A stretch of DNA of 64,000 nt from Pseudalkalibacillus hwajinpoensis (GTDB lineage: Bacteria; Bacillota; Bacilli; Bacillales; Guptibacillaceae). Position numbers and translations under genes: made by a program. The stretch is from the NCBI RefSeq assembly GCF_039851965.1, contig NZ_CP156674.1:3906001-3970000 (forward strand), given 5' to 3'. This document shows, piece after piece, positions 53,598-62,355 of this stretch. Numbering within the stretch: position 1 is the stretch's first letter; the number at the start of each line of letters is the position of its first letter. The notes under the pieces are model-generated. The model saw nothing but the letters and a program-made list of their open reading frames with translations. It ran no database searches and was not told the DNA's origin.

Positions 53598-54698
53598 ATG
53601 ATTCCAAAACGACAAATGAAAGGTCTTATCCCTTATAAGCCAGGAAAACCTATTGAAGAAGTAAAAAAAGAACTTGGATTAAAAGAAGTTGTTAAACTGG
53701 CATCAAATGAAAATCCATACGGTTCATCTGAATTTGTTAAAGAAGCGATTCAAAAAGAACTATCCCAGCTACACATTTATCCAGATGGTTATGCAGCATC
53801 CCTTCGCACTGCGGTAGCAGAGCGTCTTCAGGTGGATGAAAACCAGCTTGTCTTTGGTAATGGATCTGATGAAGTAGTCCAAATGCTCTGCCGTACGTAT
53901 CTTGAAAAAGGGACAAATACGGTAATGGCAACGCCAACTTTTCCACAATATCGTCATAATGCTGTGATAGAAGACGCAGAAGTGAGAGAAATTCCTCTTG
54001 TTGATGGTAAACATCAGCTTGATAAAATGGTAGCGGCGATTGATGAGAACACTCGGATCGTTTGGGTTTGTTCACCAAACAATCCGACAGGGGAGCACGT
54101 GCCTGAGAAAGAATTGCTCTCATTTATGCAGCAGGTGCCGGATCACGTTCTTATTGTAGTAGATGAAGCCTATAAGGAGTATGTAACAGCTAAAGATTTC
54201 CCGAACACACTAACGTCTCTATCTGATAATCAAAACCTTGTCGTTCTCCGTACGTTCTCAAAAGCATATGGAATTGCAGCACTTCGCGTTGGTTACGGTG
54301 TAGCAAACCCAGAAGTTGTAGCAGCCATTGAGCCGTCCCGTGAGCCATTTAACACCTCCCGTGTCGCACAGGCTGCAGCGATTGCCGCTCTTAATGATCA
54401 AAACTTTATTGAGATGTGTCGAATAGAAAATGAGAAGGGAAGAAATCAATACTATGATTTTTCCAGTCAGTATGGTTTAACCGTGTATCCTTCTCAGGGA
54501 AACTTTGTTCTTATTGACTTTGGTGTTCCTGCAGATGAAGTCTTTGATTATTTGTTAAGAAAAGGATATATAGTCAGATCCGGTTCAGCACTTGGCTTCC
54601 CAACTTCGTTACGAATTACGGTTGGTTCAGAAGAGCAAAACAAAGACATTATTGCCTGTCTGTCTCACTTTATGGACCAAAGAAAGGATCAATCATGA
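53598..54698 (+). CDS. hisC: Histidinol-phosphate / aromatic aminotransferase
   Basis: 366 residues, fold-type I PLP enzyme. In Bacillus this HisC serves histidine synthesis and also transaminates the aromatic keto acids, which explains its place in the aromatic operon. Substrate and cofactor motifs: SNENPYGSS near residue 37, GNGSDEVVQML near 88, SPNNPTGE near 157, and PLP lysine in TFSKAYGIAALRVGYG near 220. Overlaps tyrA by four bases. Confidence 0.95.
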   Translation: MIPKRQMKGLIPYKPGKPIEEVKKELGLKEVVKLASNENPYGSSEFVKEAIQKELSQLHIYPDGYAASLRTAVAERLQVDENQLVFGNGSDEVVQMLCRTYLEKGTNTVMATPTFPQYRHNAVIEDAEVREIPLVDGKHQLDKMVAAIDENTRIVWVCSPNNPTGEHVPEKELLSFMQQVPDHVLIVVDEAYKEYVTAKDFPNTLTSLSDNQNLVVLRTFSKAYGIAALRVGYGVANPEVVAAIEPSREPFNTSRVAQAAAIAALNDQNFIEMCRIENEKGRNQYYDFSSQYGLTVYPSQGNFVLIDFGVPADEVFDYLLRKGYIVRSGSALGFPTSLRITVGSEEQNKDIIACLSHFMDQRKDQS

Positions 54699-55795
54699 GA
54701 GTGGCGGTCATTGGACTTGGCTTGATTGGAGGGTCGATCGCGCTTGCTGTTAAGAAGGAGCATAAGGATGCGTTCATCACGGGGTTTGATGTGAATCCTA
54801 ATCAACTACATCTCGCAAAAGCACTTAGAGTTGTTGATGAAACAGCTTCTTCTTTGGAAGAAGCTGTTCAATCAGCTGACTTTATCATTATTGCAGCCCC
54901 TGTCGTTCAGACCGAGCAGATAATCGAACAATTAAGTACTATTTCATTAAAGAAAGATGTCATTGTTTCTGATGTAGGGAGTACGAAAAACTCAATAGTG
55001 ATACACGCCGGACGAATTCTTGATCCTTCCATTACATTTATTGGTGGACATCCGATGGCAGGTTCTCACAAAACGGGTGTTTCTGCTGCAAAGGCACACC
55101 TGTTTGAAAATGCATTTTATATTCTAACACCTGACAGCAATGTAGATGAACAGAAAATGAGCCGTCTCATGGACCTGTTAAGAGGTACTAATGCTACCTT
55201 TGTTGAATTAGACGCAGAAGAACACGATTATCTTGTTGGATTAATCAGCCATTTCCCACATATTCTATCTGCGAGCTTGGTTAACTATGTGAGTGAAAGT
55301 AACAACAACCAACCTTACAATGTAGCTCGTTTTGCTGCTGGAGGATTTCGCGATATTACCCGAATCGCTTCAGCAAGTCCGATTATGTGGCGCGACATTC
55401 TATTAAAAAATAAATCAGTTCTACTTCAATTGACAGAGGACATGAAGAAAGAACTAAGTCGAATTCAGAGATACATTGAACAGGAGGATGGGGATAAAAT
55501 CTTCAACTATTTTGCTGAAGCAAAAGAATTTAGGGATGGATTGCCCGTTCGCTCAAAAGGTGCTATTCCAGCTTTTTATGATCTATTTCTTGACGTACAG
55601 GATCAGCCCGGGGTCATTGCATCCGTCACACAGAAACTCGCTGGAGAAGAAATCTCAATAACCAATATTCGCATTATTGAAACGCGGGAAGACATCATGG
55701 GCGTGTTACGACTTAGTTTTCGATCAGAACAGGACCGTGAACGCGCTAGAGTTGCTCTTGAGCATGACTTTGATACGTATGTAGATGACAAATAA
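54695..55795 (+). CDS. tyrA: Prephenate dehydrogenase
   Basis: 366 residues; oxidative decarboxylation of prephenate to 4-hydroxyphenylpyruvate. NAD motif GLGLIGGSIALA at residues 7-18, GGHPMAGSHKTG near 113 (catalytic His), and HYLVGLISHFPHIL-like region near 182-195. A C-terminal ACT domain (about 292-366, DVQDQPGVIASVTQKLAG) probably mediates tyrosine feedback. ATGA overlap with hisC. Confidence 0.95.
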   Translation: MRVAVIGLGLIGGSIALAVKKEHKDAFITGFDVNPNQLHLAKALRVVDETASSLEEAVQSADFIIIAAPVVQTEQIIEQLSTISLKKDVIVSDVGSTKNSIVIHAGRILDPSITFIGGHPMAGSHKTGVSAAKAHLFENAFYILTPDSNVDEQKMSRLMDLLRGTNATFVELDAEEHDYLVGLISHFPHILSASLVNYVSESNNNQPYNVARFAAGGFRDITRIASASPIMWRDILLKNKSVLLQLTEDMKKELSRIQRYIEQEDGDKIFNYFAEAKEFRDGLPVRSKGAIPAFYDLFLDVQDQPGVIASVTQKLAGEEISITNIRIIETREDIMGVLRLSFRSEQDRERARVALEHDFDTYVDDK

Positions 55796-55808
55796 GGAGT
55801 TCGTGAGT

Positions 55809-57095
55809 ATGGAAACAATAACCAAAGCACAAAGTTTGCAGGGAAGCGTTATTATACCAGGGGACAAATCGATTTCTCATCGAGCCGTCATGTTTGGCGC
55901 GATTGCAAAAGGAACAACGAGAATTACGAACTTTCTTCCTGGTGCTGATTGTCTCAGTACAATTAGCTGTTTTAAGCAAATGGGAGTACATATTGAACAG
56001 GATGGTGCGTCAGTGGTTGTAAAAGGTAAGGGCATGGATGCTTTGCAGGAACCAACAGAACTTCTCAATGTTGGAAACTCAGGTACCACTTTTCGTCTCA
56101 TGATGGGCCTACTTGCCGGAAGACCTTTTCATTCCGTCCTTGCCGGTGATGAATCAATTGCGAAACGCCCAATGAATCGTGTGTCAATTCCCTTACTTCA
56201 AATGGGCGCTACTATTGATGGAAGAAACAATGGAACATTTGCACCAATTTCGATTCGTGGCGGTAATCTCAACGGGATTTCCTATGATTCACCTGTAGCT
56301 AGTGCACAGGTGAAGTCTGCTATTTTACTTGCAGGTTTACAGGCCACAGGTAACACAACCGTGACGGAGACACATCGCTCACGGAATCATACAGAGAATA
56401 TGTTCGAAAGTTTCGGAGTTAACGTAATCCGTGATGGGCTTTCTGTTAGCGTAACCGGTGGCCAGGAACTGAAAGCAACAAATGTGGAAGTACCTGGTGA
56501 TATCTCATCCGCCGCTTTTTTCCTTGTCGCAGGTGCTATTGTTCCTGATAGTACAATCACTCTTTTAAATGTAGGAATAAATCACACACGCTCAGGTATT
56601 GTTGATGTTCTCGAGCAAATGGGTGCCGATCTAACTATTCAGAACAAGCGAATTGTTAATCAAGAAGAAGTAGCGGATCTCACCATTAAAACGAGTGAAC
56701 TTACTGGTATTACGATTGAAGGAGAAATGATTCCACGATTGATTGACGAACTTCCTGTTATTGCTTTGCTTGCTACACAGGCTCAAGGTACGACAGTTAT
56801 TAAAAATGCGGAAGAACTGAAGGTGAAAGAGACCAATCGCATTGATGCAGTTGTTCATGCTTTAAACAAGCTCGGCGCTTCGATCGAGGGAACAGGTGAT
56901 GGTATGATCATTAAAGGTCATACGCCACTGCATGGTGGCGAAGTCTCGAGTCTAGGAGATCACCGAATCGGGATGATGCTTGCAGTAGCAGGTTGCATAA
57001 CTGACGGTAAGGTTAATCTAAAATTACCTGAAGCAATCAGAGTTTCTTATCCAGATTTTTTTGATCATTTAAAACAGCTTAGAGCAGGTTCTTAA
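55809..57095 (+). CDS. aroA: 3-phosphoshikimate 1-carboxyvinyltransferase (EPSP synthase)
   Basis: 428 residues (aroE in B. subtilis nomenclature). Makes EPSP from shikimate-3-phosphate and PEP. PGDKSISHRAVM near residue 19 and GNSGTTFRLMMGLLAG near 89 are the N-terminal domain signatures. The latter follows the class II pattern, in which the residue after NSG is not the Ala found in class I. KETNRIDAVVHALNKLGA near 343 is C-terminal. AAGGAG fits ATG 55809. Last gene of the super-operon; its stop lies inside the terminator. Confidence 0.95.
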   Translation: METITKAQSLQGSVIIPGDKSISHRAVMFGAIAKGTTRITNFLPGADCLSTISCFKQMGVHIEQDGASVVVKGKGMDALQEPTELLNVGNSGTTFRLMMGLLAGRPFHSVLAGDESIAKRPMNRVSIPLLQMGATIDGRNNGTFAPISIRGGNLNGISYDSPVASAQVKSAILLAGLQATGNTTVTETHRSRNHTENMFESFGVNVIRDGLSVSVTGGQELKATNVEVPGDISSAAFFLVAGAIVPDSTITLLNVGINHTRSGIVDVLEQMGADLTIQNKRIVNQEEVADLTIKTSELTGITIEGEMIPRLIDELPVIALLATQAQGTTVIKNAEELKVKETNRIDAVVHALNKLGASIEGTGDGMIIKGHTPLHGGEVSSLGDHRIGMMLAVAGCITDGKVNLKLPEAIRVSYPDFFDHLKQLRAGS

Positions 57096-57113
57096 GAATC
57101 TGCTCTATTTTTA
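57081..57113 (+). terminator. Terminator of the aromatic super-operon
   Basis: AGAGCAG (57081-57087)/CTGCTCT (57100-57106), continuing inward through GTTC/GAAT to a short loop, then ATTTTTAT. It includes the aroA stop codon. Confidence 0.8.
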
Positions 57114-57135
57114 TAGAAATTTTCGAAACAATCTG

Positions 57136-57163
57136 TTGATTTTACAGGATTCCCTGTTATACT
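57136..57163 (+). promoter_or_regulatory. Candidate sigma-A promoter between aroA and ypiA
   Basis: TTGATT (57136-57141), 16 bases, TATACT (57158-57163). Predicted start near 57170. There is no gene directly behind it; the transcript first meets the hairpin at 57207-57253. Confidence 0.6.
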
Positions 57164-57169
57164 AAGAAT

Positions 57170-57260
57170 AGTAATGGTTTCTCTCCACTCCTATCCATAT
57201 TTATTTTTTCCCTGTGTTTTGAAAGCGCTAACAAAGGCTTTCTGCACAGGGAATTTTTTT
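57170..57260 (+). ncRNA. Putative short RNA or attenuated leader
   Basis: The promoter at 57136-57163 and the terminator at 57207-57260 would define an RNA of about 90 bases without an open frame of note. It may be an independent small RNA or a premature-termination leader for the downstream region. Evidence is only the arrangement of signals. Confidence 0.35.
57207..57260 (+). terminator. Hairpin terminator with a CcpA cre site in its loop
   Basis: Perfect 9-bp stem TTCCCTGTG (57207-57215)/CACAGGGAA (57245-57253) followed by seven T. The 29-base loop contains TGAAAGCGCTAACA (57219-57232), a full match to the cre consensus (TGNAANCGNWNNCW). A nested GAAAGC/GCTTTC-like stem overlaps the cre. 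Confidence 0.7.
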
Positions 57261-57390
57261 CATTGATATTTTTTATCATATCTTTAGAACTCAGTTTATA
57301 GCTTGTCATGATGAGGAGCAAATCATAAATTGGTTGTTGGAACGAAGATCGATACAAAATAACAGACGGGAGGCTTGAAAAGGGAATTCG

Positions 57391-57752
57391 ATGCTCGATT
57401 CATATGATTATCACCTTTTATCATACACGGTCATTCTTCCATTTGACCTCATAAAGATATATCCAGGAAATGGGTGTTTAACCACGGGAGCGGATTTTGA
57501 ATACAATCTGTTTCGTTCAGATTCAGGCAATCGAGTTGAAGAACAACAGATTCTTGATTATGATGAAAGGGAGTCGATCATTTAAGGACTTCGTGGAGAA
57601 TTACTTAAGGTGAGTGATATCCTTATATTAAAGCCGGGATTCGGGAAACGTTTTGTCATTCCAAGAACAGCATTCACGAATCATCGAAATAAAATAACAA
57701 GTGTCAGAAGGAGTTTTGGAGCGTGGAGCGTCTTAAACAGGCTGTCTCGTTA
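57391..57752 (+). pseudogene. Stop-interrupted reading frame, possible decayed gene
   Basis: ATG 57391 opens 64 codons (MLDSYDYHLLSYTVILPFDL...) ending with TAA at 57583-57585. The same frame then stays open for 55 more codons to 57752, with VSDILILKPGFGKRFVIPRTAF. That second part resembles the C-terminal strand pattern of YcxB-like proteins (a residue run ending in IPKRAF), and would make little sense alone. The tail overlaps the start of ypiA. Either one protein broken by a single stop, or a small gene plus chance. AAAGGG precedes the ATG. Not recognised with certainty. Confidence 0.4.
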
Positions 57753-58997
57753 ATTGAGTCAGGAAATTTTGAAAAAGGATTATTTGAACTGAAAGAAGTT
57801 CGAAAAGAAGCGGATCATGAAGCGTTATATGATCTTTCCAATATTTATTATAATCTCGGATTAATTGAAGATTCACGGGATGTTGTAGAAGAATTATTAA
57901 TCCACTATCCAAATGAGGGAGAGCTACTCGTTCAAGCAGCTGAATGTTATGTAGACCTCGAACAGGAGCAGGATGCCATCGCTGCACTAAATAAAATTGA
58001 TGAAAGTGATGCAGCATACCCACCAGCGCTGCTTCTTCTTGCTGATTTGTATCAAACAGAAGGTTTGGAAGAAGTTGCTGAACAAAAGCTCCTTGAAGCC
58101 AAGCGCCTTTCACCTGATGAGCCCATCATTGACTTCGGTCTTGGTGAATTTTATTTGACACAGGGGCACCATCTAAAAGCTGTACCTTACTATGAAGCCG
58201 TATTGGGTACAAAAGGTGAGCTTGCGAATGAAAATATTGAACTCAGACTTGCTGAAGCATTGAGCGGTAGCGGACAGTTTGAGGATGCCCTTTCATTTTA
58301 TGAGAAAGGACTTGAAAATGGACGCGAAATCAATGCTCTGTTTGGTTATGGATTTACTGCTTTGCAAATTGATGAATACCGAAAAGCCATCAATGCACTA
58401 AATGAATTAAAAGAACTAGATCCTCAGTACAGTACCCTCTATCCTTATCTTGCAAAAGCTTATGAGGAGGAAGGTGCAACGTCGGAAGCCATCCAGACCC
58501 TTGCGCAGGGAATTAAGGTTGATGAATTTAATGAAGAGCTATATTTACAGGCGAGCAGGTTAAGCTATAAAACACATGACAATAATAGCGGAGAGCAGTA
58601 TTTACGTGAACTGTTAGCGATTAATCCAACTCACATCGAAGCTGCAAAAACGCTCGCTACTTATTTCCGTACAGAAGAGCGATTTGAAGATATTATTGAT
58701 CTATTAGCAAATATTGAAGAGGGTGATCAGAGTGATCCGTTCCTTGATTGGTCTGCTGCCACAGCGTATGCTGAGTTAGAAAATTATAAAGAAGCTATAA
58801 AACGTTATGAAAACGCATATACTTATTTCAAAAACGATCCGATTTTTCTTGAAGAGTATGGTGCATTCTTGATTGAAGAAGGTCGTAGAGAAGAAGCGGT
58901 TGAGGCATTCAAACTTGCCCTTAAGATGGATCCGACACTCGTTCATCTTGAAGAAGAAGTGCTGCGCTTTGAAGAAGAAAGATTTAAAGAGGAATAA
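57723..58997 (+). CDS. ypiA: Tetratricopeptide repeat protein YpiA
   Basis: 424 residues, composed almost entirely of TPR-type helical repeats (about ten units of 34, for example ALYDLSNIYYNLGLIEDSRDVVEELL near 28 and DWSAATAYAELENYKEAIKRYENAYTYF near 340). Soluble scaffold. The gene lies before ypiB, as in B. subtilis; a role with YpiB in regulated proteolysis is possible but not shown by the sequence. GTG start with AAGGAG nine bases upstream. Confidence 0.9.
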   Translation: MERLKQAVSLIESGNFEKGLFELKEVRKEADHEALYDLSNIYYNLGLIEDSRDVVEELLIHYPNEGELLVQAAECYVDLEQEQDAIAALNKIDESDAAYPPALLLLADLYQTEGLEEVAEQKLLEAKRLSPDEPIIDFGLGEFYLTQGHHLKAVPYYEAVLGTKGELANENIELRLAEALSGSGQFEDALSFYEKGLENGREINALFGYGFTALQIDEYRKAINALNELKELDPQYSTLYPYLAKAYEEEGATSEAIQTLAQGIKVDEFNEELYLQASRLSYKTHDNNSGEQYLRELLAINPTHIEAAKTLATYFRTEERFEDIIDLLANIEEGDQSDPFLDWSAATAYAELENYKEAIKRYENAYTYFKNDPIFLEEYGAFLIEEGRREEAVEAFKLALKMDPTLVHLEEEVLRFEEERFKEE

Positions 58998-59068
58998 CAG
59001 CGAGCTAGAAGGAAATTTATCTTCAATGACGAATTCTTAAATTAGGAAAATCTCAGGGAGGAATCGCT

Positions 59069-59605
59069 ATGAGCAGCTCCGTTTCTGTCGTTGAAAAGAA
59101 GGACTTTCTTAAATGGTTTCTTAAGAATTATCAAGTTAAGAAGCGTGAATGTGTCTGGTTACTAAATTATTTAATCAGTGATGAAGTGTTGATGGGAAAT
59201 GTCCACTTTGTTGAGAATGCTGAATTCTGTCCAAAAGCACTCGTCATTTCCACTCACTGTGTAGAAAATGCACCATTCCGTTTTTACAAGCATAATATTA
59301 TTACTACAGATCCTGAGAAGTCCTTCCATGACATTCGCCTGAATCAGGACGAGCCTATTTATATTCAGCTCAATTTCAAAAGTAAGAATGTGTCACCACA
59401 ATATGTTGCTGTATTAGAAGAAAATCCGTTTTTGCCAGAAAATATGGCAGCTGATAAGAAATATTCCTTCCTAGCTGAAATGGTTCTTGATGAATCATTT
59501 ACACGGTATAAGCGTGATTCAATTTTACAGCAAATTGATGAAGCTCTTGATCGAAAAGATGAAGTAACCTTTCAGAGTTTGAGCAAGCAGCTTAATAATC
59601 TTTAA
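59069..59605 (+). CDS. ypiB: YpiB/ReoY family protein (UPF0302)
   Basis: 178 residues, the family length. Motifs KRECVWLLNYLISDEVLMGNVHFVENAEFCPKAL and YIQLNFKSK are characteristic. The Listeria orthologue ReoY takes part in ClpCP-dependent turnover of MurA, thereby tuning peptidoglycan synthesis; the same role here is inference. CAGGGAGG precedes ATG. Confidence 0.9.
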   Translation: MSSSVSVVEKKDFLKWFLKNYQVKKRECVWLLNYLISDEVLMGNVHFVENAEFCPKALVISTHCVENAPFRFYKHNIITTDPEKSFHDIRLNQDEPIYIQLNFKSKNVSPQYVAVLEENPFLPENMAADKKYSFLAEMVLDESFTRYKRDSILQQIDEALDRKDEVTFQSLSKQLNNL

Positions 59606-59631
59606 CCCTTGAATTCATTTCAAGGGTTTTT
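59604..59631 (+). terminator. Terminator after ypiB
   Basis: AACCCTTGAA (59604-59613)/TTCAAGGGTT (59619-59628), perfect 10-bp stem, five-base loop, T-run. Confidence 0.88.
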
Positions 59632-59685
59632 TATATTAAGAACGGTAGTAGTTCAAAAAGTTAGATTGATTGAGGGGGACTCTGG

Positions 59686-60501
59686 TTGATTCGCATATTG
59701 ACAGAAGCTGATAAAGAGATCGTATCAAGTATGGAAACCGGGATAGAAGATGATTATGTGATTCGTATTTTCTTAAAACTGGTGGAAGAAGATTGCGTCA
59801 TCGGCTATTTTCAAGATCAGATGCTTGTAGGGATAGCGGGTGTAACCATTTTCGAAAGTGAAGCTGCTGTACTTGGTAGACTGCGTACGCACCGTAATTT
59901 TCAAGGGCAAGGTATAGCTACCATGCTCATGAACAGACTGAAGAATGACGCATTCTTAGAACCTGGTGTAACATGGACGGGATATGCAACAGAACGAAAT
60001 AATGTACCCGGGAATCGGTTAGCTAAACATTTACAAATGGACCTTGAAGCAAGTCTTGTATCATCTCGCATAAGCCCCGGTGACGTGGTAGGATGGAATG
60101 AGGAGCTTTCTTTCCAGCATGAATCCTCGAGAGAAGAGAAGCGAAAGTGTTTAATTGAAAATGATCAGTGTCGTAAACTTAGCTTTTTTCCTTATTCGAT
60201 TTACTATCCGCTTCCATATGCACCGCACTTAAGTCATACATATGTTGATAGTTTAGAGATGTATCGAAGTGATGCAGGAAGCTTTTTTCTGATGAAGGAA
60301 GAAAAAGGAGCCTCTTATCTCAACATAAAGGTTTGGGATGAACAAGTTCTTTATAGTAAGAGCATGTGGGAAATTGTAAATGAGCAGGCTGAACAGGAAG
60401 CAAGATTGATATGGGTCGACTTACCATCAAACCTCGCCAGATCGTTTGAAGCAAAATCACATCAAACGGTCTGGAATTTATACGGACAAACAAGGAGCTA
60501 A
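59686..60501 (+). CDS. GNAT family N-acetyltransferase
   Basis: 271 residues. The GNAT fold occupies about residues 1-145; the acetyl-CoA site is RTHRNFQGQGIATMLMNRL near 67, and NNVPGNRLAKHLQM follows. The C-terminal 120 residues are family-specific and not recognised. Acceptor unknown. TTG start behind GAGGGGGA. It lies between ypiB and ypiF, a position that is empty in B. subtilis. Four bases separate it from ypiF, so the two are probably co-transcribed. Confidence 0.78.
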   Translation: MIRILTEADKEIVSSMETGIEDDYVIRIFLKLVEEDCVIGYFQDQMLVGIAGVTIFESEAAVLGRLRTHRNFQGQGIATMLMNRLKNDAFLEPGVTWTGYATERNNVPGNRLAKHLQMDLEASLVSSRISPGDVVGWNEELSFQHESSREEKRKCLIENDQCRKLSFFPYSIYYPLPYAPHLSHTYVDSLEMYRSDAGSFFLMKEEKGASYLNIKVWDEQVLYSKSMWEIVNEQAEQEARLIWVDLPSNLARSFEAKSHQTVWNLYGQTRS

Positions 60502-60505
60502 AGAA

Positions 60506-60976
60506 ATGAAATGGACAGAAACAGATATCGCAGTTTATGAAAAAGAAAGAGAATACGTGGATACAGCTATTGTGCCACTTGTTCCGATATCCCTGACATC
60601 AAATATTAAAACGATAGTTTCAATGGGTGAATACATTACCATCATCTCAGGTGAATTAGAAAGACAACTTAAAGGTCGTTTGCTGCTCATCCCTGCGGTA
60701 ACGTATCTTCAAACGGAAAGTATGGATGAACGTGTGGATCGTCTAAAACAGGTTGAAGCAGAGCTATTTAAAGGCGGTATGAAACACATTATTACATTAA
60801 CGGCAGATATAGACTGGAAGCAGTCTGAAGGACAAGTGGAAAGCGCCCTGCTCTGGATGCCTGCGATCCCTCTTGAGCATATGGAGGGCCAATACAAAAT
60901 GGAAACTATCTCTGCCCAGGTGAAGCAGGTGCTTCAATTTGTAACAAATACGTGGCAAAGTAATATAAATAGTTGA
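60506..60976 (+). CDS. ypiF: YpiF family protein (DUF2487)
   Basis: 156 residues, soluble, no membrane segment. MKWTETDIAVYEKEREYVDTAIVPLVPISL at the start fits the YpiF family found between ypiB and qcrA. Function unknown. AAGGAG (60492-60497) fits ATG 60506; the longer frame is buried in the GNAT gene. Confidence 0.8.
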   Translation: MKWTETDIAVYEKEREYVDTAIVPLVPISLTSNIKTIVSMGEYITIISGELERQLKGRLLLIPAVTYLQTESMDERVDRLKQVEAELFKGGMKHIITLTADIDWKQSEGQVESALLWMPAIPLEHMEGQYKMETISAQVKQVLQFVTNTWQSNINS

Positions 60977-61108
60977 TTTGAGGCATGCTATTGACCAATC
61001 CTAACATTGACAGAGCAAGAGTGACTACGCTATCATAGGAATGTCCTAGTTATATGTGTGAACTATTATGTCCGGCTGGACTGACTTCATAGGATAGGGG
61101 GGAAACCA

Positions 61109-61606
61109 ATGGCGAAGAAAAACGAAGTAACAAGACGCCAATTTCTAAACTACAGCCTGACTGGTGTAGGCGGTTTTATGGCAGCAGGGATGCTGATGCC
61201 GATGGTCCGTTTTGCAATTGATCCATTGTTAAAAGAAAAAGCAGAACAAGAATTTGTGCCTGTTATGGACACAAGCGAGATTACGAATAAACCAGTTCGT
61301 AAAGAATTCAAAATTGACCAGGTAGATGGTTGGTATGAATCGGAAGTAACACAATCCGCCTGGGTTTACAAAGATGAAAAAGACGAAATTGTCGCACTTT
61401 CACCTGTTTGTAAACACTTAGGATGTACAGTTGACTGGGCTTCGAATGCAGCTTTTCCTAATCAGTTTTATTGCCCGTGTCACGGTGGCCGCTACACAAA
61501 AGATGGTGTGAATGTAAAAGGAACACCACCACTTGCGCCGCTTGATGTTTACAACAAGAAAGTTGAAGATGGAAAACTTTACCTCGGAAAACCTGAACCA
61601 CGTTAG
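61109..61606 (+). CDS. qcrA: Menaquinol-cytochrome c reductase Rieske iron-sulfur subunit
   Basis: 165 residues. N-terminal twin-arginine-type signal/anchor (TRRQFLNYSLTGVGGFMAAG) and a Rieske domain with [2Fe-2S] ligands in CKHLGC and CPCHGG (near residues 111-133). Part of complex bc that takes electrons from menaquinol to cytochrome c. A strong AGGGGGGAAA precedes the ATG. First gene of qcrABC. Confidence 0.96.
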   Translation: MAKKNEVTRRQFLNYSLTGVGGFMAAGMLMPMVRFAIDPLLKEKAEQEFVPVMDTSEITNKPVRKEFKIDQVDGWYESEVTQSAWVYKDEKDEIVALSPVCKHLGCTVDWASNAAFPNQFYCPCHGGRYTKDGVNVKGTPPLAPLDVYNKKVEDGKLYLGKPEPR

Positions 61607-61618
61607 GGGGCGTAATCT

Positions 61619-62290
61619 ATGTTAAATAAAATCTATGATTGGGTAGATGAACGCTTAGATATTACGCCAATGTGGCGCGATATTGCGGATCACGAAGTGC
61701 CAGAGCACGTTAACCCGGCTCATCACTTTTCAGCGTTTGTTTATTGTTTTGGCGGATTAACGTTTTTTATAACTGTTATCCAAATTTTGTCCGGCATGTT
61801 CCTTACCATGTACTATGTGCCAGACATTGTGAATGCCTGGGAATCCGTTTACTATCTTCAAAATGAAGTAGCTTTCGGACAAATTGTTAGAGGGATGCAC
61901 CACTGGGGAGCCAGTCTCGTTATCGTTATGATGTTTCTACATACCCTTCGCGTGTTCTTTACCGGCTCTTACAAGAAACCTCGTGAATTAAACTGGGTTG
62001 TTGGTGTATTAATTTTCTTCGTTATGCTTGGGTTAGGGTTTACTGGATACCTCTTACCATGGGATATGAAAGCGCTATTCGCAACGAAAGTTGGTCTTGA
62101 AATCGCGGTTACGATTCCAGTTGTTGGTGAATGGGCCAAAACGCTACTTGCTGGTGGAGAAATTATCGGGGCACAAACACTTGCGCGATTCTTCGCAATT
62201 CACGTATTCTTCTTGCCAGCTGCACTCCTTGGATTGCTAGCTGCTCACTTTATTATGATTCGTAAACAGGGTATTTCTGGCCCGCTATAA
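61619..62290 (+). CDS. qcrB: Menaquinol-cytochrome c reductase cytochrome b subunit
   Basis: 223 residues, cytochrome b6-type with four membrane helices. Haem-ligand histidines lie in MHHWGASLVIVMMFLHTLRVF near residues 101-121 and in FFAIHVFFLPAALLGLLAAHF near 195-215. Quinol site GYLLPWDMKAL near 144. Twelve bases behind qcrA. Confidence 0.97.
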   Translation: MLNKIYDWVDERLDITPMWRDIADHEVPEHVNPAHHFSAFVYCFGGLTFFITVIQILSGMFLTMYYVPDIVNAWESVYYLQNEVAFGQIVRGMHHWGASLVIVMMFLHTLRVFFTGSYKKPRELNWVVGVLIFFVMLGLGFTGYLLPWDMKALFATKVGLEIAVTIPVVGEWAKTLLAGGEIIGAQTLARFFAIHVFFLPAALLGLLAAHFIMIRKQGISGPL

Positions 62291-62355
62291 GATTCGTTCT
62301 GAGAACTTATTCTCTTTAATGACAACATAATTTTTTCTACGAAGGAGGGGGACAG

